From Takakia lepidozioides (lineage: Eukaryota > Streptophyta > Takakiopsida > Takakiales > Takakiaceae), in contig CM060732.1 of the NCBI GenBank assembly GCA_030704615.1, positions 38,049,053 through 38,113,052 of the forward strand: DNA of 64,000 nucleotides, in the 5' to 3' direction. Shown one piece after another: positions 1 to 10,876 of the stretch. The notes below the pieces were generated by a model. That model did not search any database, had not been told where the DNA came from, and worked only from the letters and a program-made list of their open reading frames with translations. The translations under genes and the position numbers were made by a program. Positions within the stretch are counted from its first letter, which is position 1; each line of letters starts with the position of its first letter.

Positions 1-728
1 TATGCGGCCTCCACTTGGGCTCTCGTCCATAAGTCCACACCAGCCCCTCCTACTCGTTCTCAAGTCACTTTCTTCTACATGAAATTGTCATCTTCCTTCA
101 CAAATGAAATGGCTCAAAGGCCCACAAGCTATGCCACTTGCCTTAGCTTACAAGAATTCTATCTAACTAAGGAGCTTCAAGCTCCACTCCCTAGGATCTA
201 ACCTCCTCAAGCCTCAAACTAACAACACTACAACAACAAGAGGAAACTAAGCAAGAGAAAGAGCTAGATGAAGAACAAGAGAAGCCCTGTCCTTCTTTTA
301 TAATGTTTTTTAATAAACTAATGAAAAATATTCATTAAACTATTGTTTCCTTGGAGGATCTATAATATAATATTCAACATGGATGAAAAGTCTTAGAGGC
401 AAATGAAAGCTGGCTTTTCATCCATCCAATTAGATGACCAGTTGGCGCGAGTTGTCATTTCATCCATCCAGCTCCTCAAGGCGAATTCCAGGATTTTTCA
501 TCCATCCAAGAAGTTGAAATTCAAATAATCGGACCCCATGAGTGCCGTCGACTCAATAATTTGGCCCTGCTGCTAAACAGCTCCATAAATCACCAAACTC
601 GGTGACAAACTACAATTATATACTCTGTATCAGCCTGTAAATTCTCAGTTCCATCGGTGGTAAAAAGTTGCACTTCTCGCCATTCGTTGTATTTTCGCTA
701 CACACAAATTTTGTGGTATTTTTGGAAA
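1..728. other. No gene seen; TTTCATCCATCCA motif repeats
   Basis: I see no supportable gene. The only clear structure is the 13-mer TTTCATCCATCCA, present at 416-428, 458-470 and 497-509. The related string GATTTTTCATCCATC occurs again near 22808, inside sequence next to a retrotransposon primer site, so this stretch may be a decayed piece of the same repeat family. That link is inference from short shared words. Confidence 0.4.
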
Positions 729-1106
729 TCAAATCCCTGGTGATGGCTCTGGGGTCTTTGACCCTGCCACTAAGTTATAGGTTGTCTGGAGTCCCCTCCA
801 GTTGTCCCGCACCACTAACAGGTCCACGCTTTGCCGTTTGAAGTCGTCCTGATCTGCTGTCATTCTGATGCGACCAATTGCTTTATTGCGATATTTCATT
901 GTTGTACATGTCGCTTCCACCAATTGCCAAGCTCCTCGCCGTGTATTCTTACTGGACTTGAAAGGCGGGAGAAAAGAGAGATCGCAATCTAGGACTGGAA
1001 CAGTCGTCCTGTATTGTTTGAACAGAATTAACTTGTTGTTTCTGGTACCGAATCGGCAGCCTAATCGATGCAACTTCCTACGGTCATCTTGATGCCAGTG
1101 TTCCAC
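729..1106 (-). CDS. Unrecognised 125-aa open frame, doubtful
   Basis: A 125-residue frame with an ATG start lies on the minus strand, with no stop and mixed hydrophilic composition. I recognise no domain, signal peptide or repeat. The opposite strand is also open for 74 codons, which weakens the case. It ends about 330 bases from the start of the neighbouring plus-strand gene relic and could be an unrelated exon, a transposon piece or chance. Confidence 0.15.
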   Translation of the reverse strand: MEHWHQDDRRKLHRLGCRFGTRNNKLILFKQYRTTVPVLDCDLSFLPPFKSSKNTRRGAWQLVEATCTTMKYRNKAIGRIRMTADQDDFKRQSVDLLVVRDNWRGLQTTYNLVAGSKTPEPSPGI

Positions 1107-2289
1107 TCCATGGTTGTCGCAGACACTGTCTAATTTCCTACGTGCTTTACCAACGATTTCCAGACAACTAGCAAATTAACCTGTTTTGGTAGTACAATGC
1201 CGAAACCGCTTGTCTTATAATAAAAAACGATATGAAAAGAAAAATGTACCAAAACATGCATCTACAACACCTGATTTCTATTTTGTCATTGTATGATCCT
1301 CATTACCAATGTGCTTCCCTAGTGATTGTGTGAGGGCCGAGTTTTTGCCAATTGTCTAAGGTGAGTTTTGACTAACATTGTGTTGTGTATTATACATGCG
1401 AGGAAGAAGCGTGCAGTGGTTGGTGGACCTAGCACTCCCACACAGGGCAGCCCATCGGGGCATGGTTTGCTGAAACATGTGAACCCAACTGTTGGCTAGA
1501 CTCCACCCTCCAAACGCCCTCCCACCTGGCCTCACAAGTTATCCTCCATTCACACATTACCCTCATGCTTTTCCCCATCCAACACACTATGACCCTCACT
1601 CTCAATACCCCCAACCCCCATCTGATTATGCAGAGCAGGCCTATGGCCATTCTCCACCCCCTCATCCTTCTTTCCAGCAGCTGCCTCATAGCTACCCTCA
1701 ACTTGTAATGCGACCGCCATACCCACCCTATGCCCCTTACCCTGGGCCCTATGTCGCATCTCCCCAACTCTGGACAGTCACAGCCCCCAGTGGATGAAGT
1801 CTCTGGTGATGTCCCCGACCCCCCGATTGAAATGTCTAAGAAGGACAAAGCTAATGCATTGCGGTGTCAGAACCGGAGAGCAAAGGCAGCGGCAACAAAG
1901 GTGAAAGTGGAGCAGGAGCAGCTTGGCCTTCCCTCACATATCGTTGTTGTCAACAAGTTTGGGGAGCCAGTAGGCTGGCATTCTCGCAATTATTGGCATG
2001 CAGCCCTTAAAGGGCAGATGTTTCGATTGTGTGACTTATCATTGGCCATTCAAGAGCAGAATAAGGAGGACATTAAGCCCTCCCCCCCCAGTGCTCTTGC
2101 AATCCGTGCTCACAGCTGTGAAGAATTCCATCATGGCTTCCAAACCAGGGGTGTCTTTAGGCTCTGTACCGGCAGCCCTCTTCTTGGCTTTCCCCTTGTT
2201 GTGTGCCACCTTCTTTGCCCTGGCAGCCAGAGCGTCAAGGAAGCTCTCATTGACGCAGTGCGTGCTGGCGTCCACTTTTTCATACACTC

Positions 2290-2549
2290 CACGCAATCTG
2301 GACTATGAGCACATGCGACACACCATTGGCAAAGCTTTGAAGACACGACGAAGTGAACTGTATGCAAAGTTCAAGGCAGGGGAGGGCAGACCTTTGTATG
2401 TGGGCGAAGGGCAATGGACCAGGCTTGTTGCGTACTGCTCAAACCCAAATTTCAGCATCGTATCAGCCAAGATGAAGAAGGCAAATTCGTGTATACAGAA
2501 TCCATCAAAAATTGGTCGTGGTGGGAAGGCATCTGTGGAGGCATGTCTG
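2290..2549 (+). CDS. Exon of copy 1 with transposase_24-like block
   Basis: This open segment reads NLDYEHMRHTIGKALKTRRS and continues through a basic helix to GEGQWTRLVAYCSNPNF and a Lys/Asn-rich end. It closes at a consensus donor, CTG followed by GTAAGT at 2550. Plant Spm/CACTA accessory ORFs (transposase_24) often show a comparable 'W..L..Y.....F...S...K.N' arrangement, but my match is from memory and weak. The exon belongs with the downstream exons ending at 4021. No start can be assigned because the upstream frame is shifted. Confidence 0.35.
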
Positions 2550-3730
2550 GTAAGTTATTGATCACACCCCCTGGCACAAACTATTGCTAAGGTACTTCAA
2601 CAGTATGATATGTGGCATTAATTCTTTAACTTGACCTGCAATTTGATTTATTTCTTCAACCTGACTGGTTGATTGATTGGTTTACTCATTGATTTAATTC
2701 TTCAACACGACTGGTTTGTCTTCCCGCTCCGAGTTTAAATATCAGCCAATTACCGAGGGTAGCTAGGCCCTTCAGGCCATCCTTACATCCCTACGGCCAT
2801 ACTTTACAATGTCCTTGGAAAGCTCAAAGAGCTTATGGGACAGGAGAAGACATGCATGAAACAAGAACAGAGAATGCCTTGTACAAAATGAGAGGGTCTC
2901 TATTTGTGTAGGTGGTTTTTGAATGCTCCTAGACATGGCCTTTCTTGGAGGGGGCAGCAAAGGCAGCGTCAATTACAGAGCATGTGAGGGCCCATCCTCG
3001 GTTTGGACAAGCTTCACATAGCACCCTCACACCCAGCACCCGCAGGTAACTCCAGATTTTACGCATCATGGCCTTGTGTTGCCTAGAGGGAAATACTTAA
3101 TGCAAACACAGTGAATTGTATATCAATGCAATGTGGAATACTAGGTGTGTAGCTCTATCTAGTTTAGCTTTTGTCTAGTTTTAGTTTAGGTTTGTGTGTA
3201 GCTTTAGTTGTAGGGGAGTAAGCTGCCAGCATAGCAAGCAGTATGGCTGTAACCTGCTCATAGCTCGGTGTATCTCCGTTACCACTCATTGTGCAGTATG
3301 CTTTGTCTGTGCAGGTGCTTGCTGGGATTACGCAAGTCTCTAGCCACAGGGCATTGCAGGTAAGATTATTCCACTGCCCCATGAAATCTGCATTGGCTTA
3401 TCGCCAACCCATTTTCGAGTGGTACTTGTGGAACCCAGTCCAATGTGTGGAGCATATATTCATGTGTGTAGGTACATGGCCATTCACAATTTGTGGCAGT
3501 TGAAGGGACAACCACCGCGCTACCTGTTAGCAAGACAACTCCCAAACCTCCAGTCTTTGACTGCCAGAATGGGGTAAAGGTTCCCTACCTACCTATTTCC
3601 GAATTGTAATGGTGCTTACATATATTCTTAGCGATGTTAGTTGTTTCACATATGTATATGTTGTTGTTGCATTGATATTTGCCTGAAAGCTTGCTCATGT
3701 ATCTTCTGGGGTTTTTGGGGTGGATGGCAG

Positions 3731-4021
3731 TTGAAGGTGGGTGACCAAGTCCAGCTTATCGACACGGTTTCGAGGGCAACAACAACATCTGGCCACATTG
3801 TTAGTCTACAAGGGTCTTCAGCGAGTGCCGGATACCCTATGGTGCCTGAGGGGTATGTGGCCATCATGATCACACAAGTGACACTTACCAATGCCCCTCT
3901 ACCGTATCACAACAAGTCCATGAAGCCAACGCACACAGAGTTGGGAGACACTCTAGATCATGTTACAGTTTGGAGTGACAAGTTTGTGAAAAATCTAGAA
4001 AGTGAAGTGATGAGCATGTGA
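3731..4021 (+). CDS. Terminal exon of copy 1, conserved with copy 2
   Basis: A 97-codon terminal exon starts right after the acceptor GGATGGCAG at 3730 and ends in TGA at 4021. It encodes KVGDQVQLIDTVSRA, then a Gly/Ser linker, VPEGYVAI, NAPLPYHNKSMKPTHTELGD and VTVWSDKFVKNL. The same blocks occur in the terminal exon of copy 2 (15739-16020), whose intron sits at the same codon boundary. The pattern of a loop-rich beta domain ending in Trp-Ser resembles the plant DUF8039 domain of CACTA-type elements; that is a tentative analogy. The intron before it is 3574-3730, with AATGGG then GTAAAG as donor. Confidence 0.55.
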   Translation: MKVGDQVQLIDTVSRATTTSGHIVSLQGSSASAGYPMVPEGYVAIMITQVTLTNAPLPYHNKSMKPTHTELGDTLDHVTVWSDKFVKNLESEVMSM

Positions 4022-4339
4022 CTGCCCCGAATTTTGAGTGCATCATCTGCCATGTGTTAGGATTGCACCAGTCCGAGAGATGCCAGTGTATGCATCTTCT
4101 GCTCAGGCATTTGGAAGTCTACTTAGACTTTGCAGCTTTGTGCATTTTTGTAGCGGCATCGGATTAGATTACGGAAATGATCTCTGATCATTAACTCACG
4201 TTGTATTTGAATCGATGTTCCAATTTCAAATGTGCTTTCATGTTTCAATGGTGTTTTCGTGTGCTTTCAATGGTGTTTTATGTTTCACTGCTGCTAGAGT
4301 CAGGCCCATGACTACGCTCATGTATAGGACTACATCCCA

Positions 4340-5025
4340 TCCACAGAGCCTCCGACACGTGCCACTTCAACCCCCTGTATTCGCCCATACGCGTGCCACA
4401 TGCTATATCCAGACTCCACAGTGCGCCATGGAAGTCATATGTTCCAGTCATAACGACCACCCCCACCCCGCGTAATTTGACTTTACGTGTGGACCTGGCA
4501 TTAAACGTCCGAAGTCATACATGCCAGTCACGAAAGCCCCTCCCGAAGCCCATTGTCATGGCACGTGTCATATCCCATTTTCGCCACGTGTGGCACTGGG
4601 GTTAATCGGCGGAAGTCATACATGCCAGTCTTGGAAGACCCCCTCTCCCTCACCCTGTCACGCCACGTGTCATGTCCAGTCTAATCCACGTGTTGTCCTG
4701 GGGTTAATCCTCCGAAGTCGTATATGCCAGTCGTGAAGACCCTGTCGCCTTCCCTTTGTCGTGACACGTGGCATATCCCTTCCGTTCCACGTGAAGCTGA
4801 CATGGATTTGCAATCATTTATTACGGTCTTATCAATGACTATGATTAGGCATCCCCGTTGTCACGTCAACAGTGACCTCCATGACTGGCAGATACGACTC
4901 TATGGTGCTTACGACTCATTTGTCACAACTGATTGGGTTTATCTGACTGGGCAGTCATGCAGTCATAAAAGGCTGATACGACTAGAAAACAGCGACGTAA
5001 AAGCCGGATTCTATCTTTTTTGAAG
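4340..5025. repeat. CACGTG-rich degenerate tandem repeat after copy 1
   Basis: CACGTG or one-base variants recur at roughly 4355, 4562, 4583, 4671, 4688, 4764 and 4788. The phrase AGTCATACATGCCAGTC recurs near 4513, 4613 and, slightly changed, 4707, giving a unit of about 95-100 bases. The block ends with GCGACGTAAAAGCCG (about 4993). A similar block ending in GAGACGTAAAAGCCG follows copy 2. The shared position and end make this a probable subterminal region of a mobile element, though CACGTG is also the plant G-box, so a promoter role is possible. Confidence 0.5.
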
Positions 5026-5039
5026 AAGACAAAGTGAGA

Positions 5040-5646
5040 AGAAAATAAAGCAACCCTAAACCAAAACGTATCTTCCCTAAACCCAGTCCTCTCATCCAAG
5101 CCGAGTCCAAGTCTCGTCATCTAGGTCCAACTAGTCATTTATGAAATCCCAATACAAATATACCATAGAATGAACAATACATGTCCCTCGCCATTGTGGC
5201 ACCCATATATTAATTCTAAAAACATACAATAGCATAAACTCATAACCCTATTTGTATTTAGATCTGGTATCCACAAATAAGGACACCCGATTTTATTTCT
5301 AAAAATATTGTAAATTTTATCTTCAAAGAATATATGTTACCCTATATTTGTTTTACACGCCGTTTGGAAAAAAATGGAAGTGACCAGTGTTGGACTGGTA
5401 TCATGGTTTTTTGATACCACTAGGGTAAAGGTATTGGGGTAGAGTTGAATTATTCAAACCAGTATGGTACTGTTATCAAATAATGTGTAAATTTGACAGC
5501 CTGGTATGGTATATGGTATGGTATCAAAGTGAAAATCTCATTGGTATGGTATAAAACAAAACTTTAAAAGTCATACGAGCCTAGTATGTGCCAAGGTCTG
5601 GTACCGGTGCACTAGTGCAGTTCTTTCTAACTCTTATAAATAAATT

Positions 5647-5677
<31 letters not shown>

Positions 5678-6120
5678 CCGAAGGCCCTTTAAATCATATT
5701 AAGAATGAAAGGCCGAGGCTAGGGAACACATAGTAAAGTTCAACCAAAAATAGGGAATTTAAAATAACACTTTAGAGGCCATGAAGGCAGTACGATAGGG
5801 ATACCAAAAATGAAATGGCCATTTGAACTATTCAAATGGCTCATTCCAATATTCAAATGGCCATTTGAATAGACCAAATGGCCCATTTCAATATTGAAAA
5901 CGCTCTTGAAAACGCTCCATATAGTTAGTATCCCTAATGAAATTAACCCTACCTCTGTATCCTCTCCCTCAACCGGCGCATGCATGGTATTGGAGTGGTA
6001 GCGTGAGGAAGAAGACAAGACTGGTCAGGTTTGTGCCAGGGTTTTAGAAGTCCATGTATCGTGCCACACCAGGGAGGTTAGCTATTTCATGAGCATGAGC
6101 GGCATGAGCGGAGTAGCAAG
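5040..6120. other. No gene; GGTATGGTATC repeats, poly(A) and AAATGGCC palindromes
   Basis: No coding region is supported. From about 5385 to 5580 the words GGTATGGTATC and GATACCA recur in both orientations, beginning with CAGTGTTGGACTGGTATC, which resembles an hAT-type end, but I find no matching right end. A run of 27 A occurs at 5651-5677. Around 5805-5900 the word AAATGGCCATTTGAA and its parts recur, including a perfect 22-base palindrome at 5850-5871 centred on GGCC. Confidence 0.5.
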
Positions 6121-6289
6121 ACAATCGGTTTTCATGAGCAGAAGTACAAATTTTGGAAATTAAAAAAATTAAAAAATATATTTTAATGGAATGTGTCAGA
6201 AAAAACCAATATATTATTCATTGTTTGAAGGGAAAATTATAGTTTTGAGAGCCGTGCTCATGATATTTTGTCTTCCGCTCATGCAAATT

Positions 6290-6560
6290 CCGAGTGACAT
6301 CTGCAAAAATGGCACCGAATTTCACGGTATTAGGGACCGCAACCGGAAAAATCTGCGACGTATTTCGCGGTAATAGGTGTCTTTGACGAAAAATGGTGCC
6401 GAATTCCGCGGCTATAGGTCTCGACATGATAGGTGTGTATGCCCAAAATTTGGAAATGTGGCGTGGAATTTCGGTACATGGTGCCGGGGATTGCACAGAT
6501 GTTGGGCACTTCTGGGCCATGTAACTGGAAATTCGGCGTCATTTTTCCAGAAATGGCCCC
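6290..6560. repeat. Repeats of GGTGCCGAATT at the left flank of the MULE
   Basis: Short related words, such as GGCACCGAATTTC, GGTGCCGAATTCCGCGG and GGAAATTCGGCG, recur at irregular spacing. GGAAATTCGGCG is also the core of the satellite on the other side of the MULE transposase (11640-12890). Shared words on both flanks suggest terminal or subterminal sequence of one element, but I cannot define clean terminal inverted repeats or a target duplication. Confidence 0.35.
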
Positions 6561-6708
6561 ACAACTGCTACTGTTGGAACTCAGTTTGAATGGAATATTG
6601 TCTCTCATTCCAGGGGTTTTGGGGATGCATTTCATTACACTGCAAAACAAAGTCTGATGCATCAAAATGCAATTGAAAATATCTATATGGTGGATTCCCT
6701 TTGCCCCA

Positions 6709-7337
6709 TCAATGATTTCTGGAATCCCTAAGGAGGAGTTTGTGCAGCTCGTTCATGCTCAACACCGGTGCATGAATAAAGTCATCAATAGTCAAGTTCA
6801 TCCTCAACCTCTTCAGGTAAATGTAATACAGATGCTTGCACGGATAATACTTTGAACCCTTCTTTGCTTCCATCAACAAGAAGTCCGTACAATTGCAAGT
6901 CGGCTCCACTCCAATCGTAATTGTGTATACGTCGTCGCGTACAACTGAGCCGGCCGTTGCCATCCGATAAACACGCCCAAGGCCGGGTGAGGGTACGTCC
7001 ATGGAGCTCTGAATAGTGCAAGTTATCCCAAGAGCATTGGCAATCCGAGTCTCATTCAACTTGTTGGGAGGGTGTCGTCTCTTCACTCTTCCGAATCGCA
7101 TTATGGGATGTGCAGAATTGTCCAATCCGTCTCTATTGGACCAAACAGTCTTCAATGACTAGATCTGAGGAACTGGAAATGCGTAGGCCGGGACGTCTGT
7201 GCGTTGCACCTTTCAAAATCCTGATGCAAAAAGAGCATCCACCTCATTCTGAGAGAGGTTGCAACCCGGTGCAACAGGCCAGACGCCCGGAGGCTCCAGC
7301 ATTCCCTGAATCCCGTACTTGGGCTTGCCAAATACAC
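6709..7337 (-). pseudogene. SWIM zinc-finger segment of the MULE
   Basis: One minus-strand frame reads from MTCVFGKPKYGIQGM (about 7345) through two stops (a TGA near 7210 and a TAG near 7160) into the SWIM block. There YTITIGVEPTCNC is followed by YYPCKHLYYIYL, giving the CxC...CxH zinc ligands. SWIM domains sit C-terminal to the catalytic core in MULE transposases, as here. The ligands are intact although the path to them is broken. Confidence 0.6.
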
Positions 7338-7542
7338 AAGTCATTATGTCGTGCCTACAGAACCAAAACGTCTACGATATGGCGTGAGCAAATGTGGGAG
7401 TAAAAAATCTACCGCTGAAACAAGGTGCAGGTACAGCACCATGTGGGTTCCTCCGAATCATCTCGCCACAACGTGCTCTCGTATCCACCCGGATGGCACA
7501 GCACTTCCCTCGAAATGCCGGCAATGTCCTTGCAATTCTCCA

Positions 7543-8127
7543 CTATGACTCCGACACTCTTGTCTCCACAATGGGTATATTGTATTGCGTTACTACAGAT
7601 GGCTCGTTATGTTCCCCAGGCACGTGCCCTGTGCTCAAAGGAGATGACGATCTTGAACGTGCAGGACTTGCGGTGCTCGACGAGACCTCCTCGGGCAACA
7701 TCACAGGACCACGAGGGAGCGTGTGAATATTCTTGTCAGCTCGCCATGAATCCTCTTCTTTGTCTAGTGCCTTGTCAAGTCTTTGTCTCACTGGATGGGT
7801 GTGAACATCTCCTTCCAAGTGTTGGCCTCTTCGAAGCAATGGCGTGTCTCGAAGGCCCTCTCGCAAGGCGGCCGCCCACTTCCGAGGATTCTTCGATCTG
7901 GAGGCAGTCCGCATCAGCATTTCCTGCCTGTCCGGCCCCAAGCCCCACTGTTTCCCTTTCAAGAACTCGTTGTACCTGCATTGTTGCATAATTGACCTCA
8001 CAATGTCCTCCGTTGTGGCAGTGAGGATGTCCACCAGATGCACTGCAGAGGAGGCACGCCAGGAAGAATGCACTGATTCGGCCATGTTTGTCATCGGCAT
8101 GTCGGAGTCGAAGTCGAGACACATTTC
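7543..8127 (-). CDS. MULE transposase second exon
   Basis: It begins after the acceptor TGTGCAG (8130-8128) and keeps the reading frame of the upstream exon: GDYMRE joins EMCLDFDSDMPMTNMAESVH in phase 0. NMAESVHSSWR is in the place where MULE transposases carry an N-x-(A/S)-E-S-x-N/H segment after the catalytic core. The rest is a helical basic region and a Ser/Pro-rich linker. The frame stops at 7543, and the SWIM segment resumes downstream in another frame, so either an intron or a frameshift separates them. Confidence 0.55.
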   Translation of the reverse strand, partial: EMCLDFDSDMPMTNMAESVHSSWRASSAVHLVDILTATTEDIVRSIMQQCRYNEFLKGKQWGLGPDRQEMLMRTASRSKNPRKWAAALREGLRDTPLLRRGQHLEGDVHTHPVRQRLDKALDKEEDSWRADKNIHTLPRGPVMLPEEVSSSTASPARSRSSSPLSTGHVPGEHNEPSVVTQYNIPIVETRVSES

Positions 8128-8213
8128 CTGCACATGCACATGTTGAGGTTACAAGCAAGTTACAAATAATGACTAGCATAATATTCAACAGGACGCGAAT
8201 TCGTCCAACTCAC

Positions 8214-9587
8214 CTCCCGCATATAGTCGCCGAACTGGAGGAAACGATAATGCCACCATGCTAGCCAACTGACCATTGCTCCCTCGTCTGATTTCTTTAC
8301 AGCACCTGACGATGTCCACCAAGCCCGTATACATGCAAATTGTGTCTCTGCATAATCCAAGGTGGGAGCACGCTTTCATGCAAGACACATGGAATGGTGT
8401 TCCTCTCTGAAATCTAGCGCCACGAGCCTGGTTGTGTACTTCGACAAGCTCTGCAAAAAATGGAACCCACAAGATCTCTCCTTGCCTTCCATCGGAACAT
8501 TGGGGTCTTGCCCGTACACCCTTCGGATGGCAGCCCAATTTGCTTGTGCATTGTCCACCATGAAACCACGGAAATTGGGAGGGGGCAATCCCGCCATGGC
8601 CATCTGTTCGTTTATTCCCTGCCAAAGAAGCATCTCCGATTGTGTGTCCTCTCCTTTCATCTCACAAATAGCAATTGTCATTAGCATCCTGCAGTAGGTG
8701 TCGTAGACATGTGCACCCATTGTCACCCACTGGTGATTTGTAATTCGCTTGATATGGTCGAACATGACCCAACTGTTTGACAAGTCCCCACTCGTCATCC
8801 GGTTGACCAGTTCGACGCCGCTGCCAGGCCCACACGTGGACATTTTGAATACGAAACAACGATTTGCCTCAGTCCCTTGTCCTGGAAACCTACTTCCATG
8901 AATGTAGTCATATCCACATCGTTGCTTCACCTCCAGAATGGAGTGCATATCCGAGCCATGCCCAATTTTCTGTTTGCAGGAGACAATGTGGTTTCGGACA
9001 TTTGGTGAACAGGCGTGGGACACCGACTCCAACAATGCCTCCATTTCCTTGTCATCGAGAGGAACTCTGTCGGAGCCGTCTTCTGACATAATTCTGGCCA
9101 ATGCCATCTTATGGGCGGCCTGCAGCTGTATCTGTTTGGGTTTGGCATCAGGTCTCAACTTAACCTCCTCCTGCACGAGCTGCTTTGCCTCGTGTGCAGC
9201 CTCCCGTGAGTTCCCCCTCGCCAATTTGTGACAATGGGAACCAACTTGTATGCAAGCTCGCGTGAGGTCAGGGAAACGGTGCAACACATAGAATTGCTTG
9301 GCATTACAAACAGACATGCAATGTGGTGGTTCTTTGCAATGCGCACACTTAAATGTGGAGTTTGGAACCTTCTCATGTGCTCGAAATGGTTGATGAGCTG
9401 TGCCTGTCCAATCCGTCTTGTTCCTGTGACCTCTGGATTTAAAGTGGAAGCAAGTTGGAGAGAAACACCGCAACTCGCCCGCACAAACAACGTAGTGCAC
9501 CCGCACACCATCGAGCATCTTCATGCTGGTGGTTCTGGTGATGCACCAAGGATGACTGTCATGTTTTCTATCCATATCTGTCAACAT
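8214..9587 (-). pseudogene. MULE transposase catalytic exon with in-frame TGA
   Basis: From ATG at 9587 the frame runs 403 codons to TGA at 8376-8378. It then continues in the same frame (KRAPTLDYAETQFA) to GDYMRE at the donor GTGAGT (8213). The region reads as one exon with a single nonsense codon. Visible features are paired cysteines at the N-terminus, an acidic/basic helical middle, the GFMVDNAQANW motif and the CGFHF motif typical of the MULE DDE fold. CGA to TGA by methyl-C deamination would explain the stop, since Arg suits the basic context. Confidence 0.65.
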
Positions 9588-9829
9588 TCCGGACGCCCTC
9601 GATTAGTCCGTCCGAGGAAGGAACTCAAAGAAGATATTACCGTCGACGTCTGCGGGAAGGCATGTAACGGATTTAATTGCGAACTTGCTGTAGTCCAGCC
9701 CAGCCAGCTCCGAGCGGTGTCCTCCATGTGAAGCCCTCGCAGAATTTCAAGAATGGATCGAACTGCTGTGCTCGTGCTGGGAATATAACTCCCTCGTCCG
9801 CTGGTGTCCATTGAGGACTTGCCTGATCT

Positions 9830-10450
9830 CTAGGATGATCTCGAAACTTCCATGACCTCGTCTGAGTCGGACAGGTTGTGAACAACCCGGTTCTCGCTCG
9901 CCTTCATTGATGGGTTCGGCTCTGGATTTACTTCGTTGCAGACTTCTCTCTTTGAGGTACCCACTCTCTGATTCGCGGATTGTTTCGTAGAAGGCGCCAA
10001 GATAGAAGGTGCATTTGGCGGGAAAATGAAGTCCCCAACAGCCCTGTATATGACGCTGGCCGATGGTGGAACTCGCCATTCCCTGCAGTCGCCAAAATCA
10101 TCGTGGAGCACAACAATACTTTCGACTACAACTCCGTTTGAATCCTTCCTTTCGTCCTCCAAAAATACCGTCCCCGGTTTGAGGTGGTATCGAACACATA
10201 GATATTTCTCCATCACCCTGCAAATGTCCCCTCTGCACGGAAATGTAGCTCTATGCTCGTGAGGAGGGCAGTACACTATAGCGCTCGGGTTTTCTGCCAT
10301 GGGAGATGTGCACACGAGACTGCCAGGATGGCGTTCGGGCAAGCGCCTTTGGAGAAGGGGGATGCAGCGAGGGGAAGGAATGCAGGGCCAATTTTTCCGA
10401 GCGACAAAGTCTGTTCCGAATCCGGGGAGCCCACTCTCCCAAAAATCCAC
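9830..10450 (-). pseudogene. Upstream coding piece of the MULE, frame-broken
   Basis: This frame encodes YCPPHEHRATFPCRGDICRV, a charged middle and a Ser/Asp-rich end, and stops at 9830. In the next 250 bases three different frames each give protein-like text (WTPADEGVIFPARAQQFDPF; SELAGLDYSKFAIKSV), which is what small indels in a once-continuous exon produce. I do not recognise a domain. It is placed in the MULE gene by strand and proximity only. Confidence 0.35.
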
Positions 10451-10876
10451 TGTCAGAGTGTTTTTGAACTTTGTCTCCGGAATGCGGCCCCTGGCCTTTG
10501 CGCAATAACTGCCAACGGTATGCAGTCATAAGGTATATGACCAGTGCAAATGTGCTGCGCAAACCATTAATTGTGGCGTCTGACAAGAAACGTGGGGGCG
10601 ACCATGCAAGCACCTTCCCCATGGGCAGAGGGAACTGACAGAGGTGGCATTCCGGTGGGTCTGATTGCAAGATTGAGTACCAGACCCTCGCTGCCAAAAG
10701 TCAACATTCAACAAAATGCAACATTGCACAAAGTGGAACTTTGGTTCAAATGACACATTTTTATTAATAATGAATTGTGACAAGTATGCATGCCCTCACA
10801 AACCGAGGGAAGCCAGAAGTATGCATGCAATCCATGCTCAGGCAAGTTGGAAATTTGCTCTCGTATTGCACTGTTC

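Larger units (their letters stand above)
1492..4021 (+). pseudogene. Copy 1 of a transposon-like gene family with FCP1-like tail, broken
   Basis: A plus-strand, intron-bearing gene relic. It opens with a Pro/Tyr-rich stretch (1492-1780), then moves to another frame at about 1760-1790 for a basic segment (SKKDKANALRCQNRRAKAAA). A third frame (about 2290-2549) carries a Trp-centred block (EGQWTRLVAYCSNPNF) ending at a GTAAGT donor at 2550; it loosely recalls the plant transposase_24 (Spm/CACTA) pattern. A segment around 2935-3045 (WPFLEGAAKAASI, then FGQ) matches the end of the FCP1-like domain of copy 2 (WPFLEGAAKPPSI, FGQ) and stops at a GTAAC donor at 3046. Exons 3500-3573 and 3731-4021 follow. 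Frame changes in the first exon suggest it is dead. The resemblance to copy 2 is seen directly; the transposon origin is inferred. Confidence 0.5.

Noticed and set aside
2039-2296. Minus-strand 85-codon frame with Lys/Ala-rich text inside copy 1
   Set aside because: It looks protein-like but lies opposite a plus-strand exon of the family and has no supporting neighbour; an inverted segment is possible but not shown.
5385-5620. hAT element starting CAGTGTTGGACTGG
   Set aside because: No matching inverted right end or 8-bp duplication found.
7425-7991. 188-codon plus frame opposite the MULE exon
   Set aside because: Antisense shadow of the transposase exon; no domain of its own.
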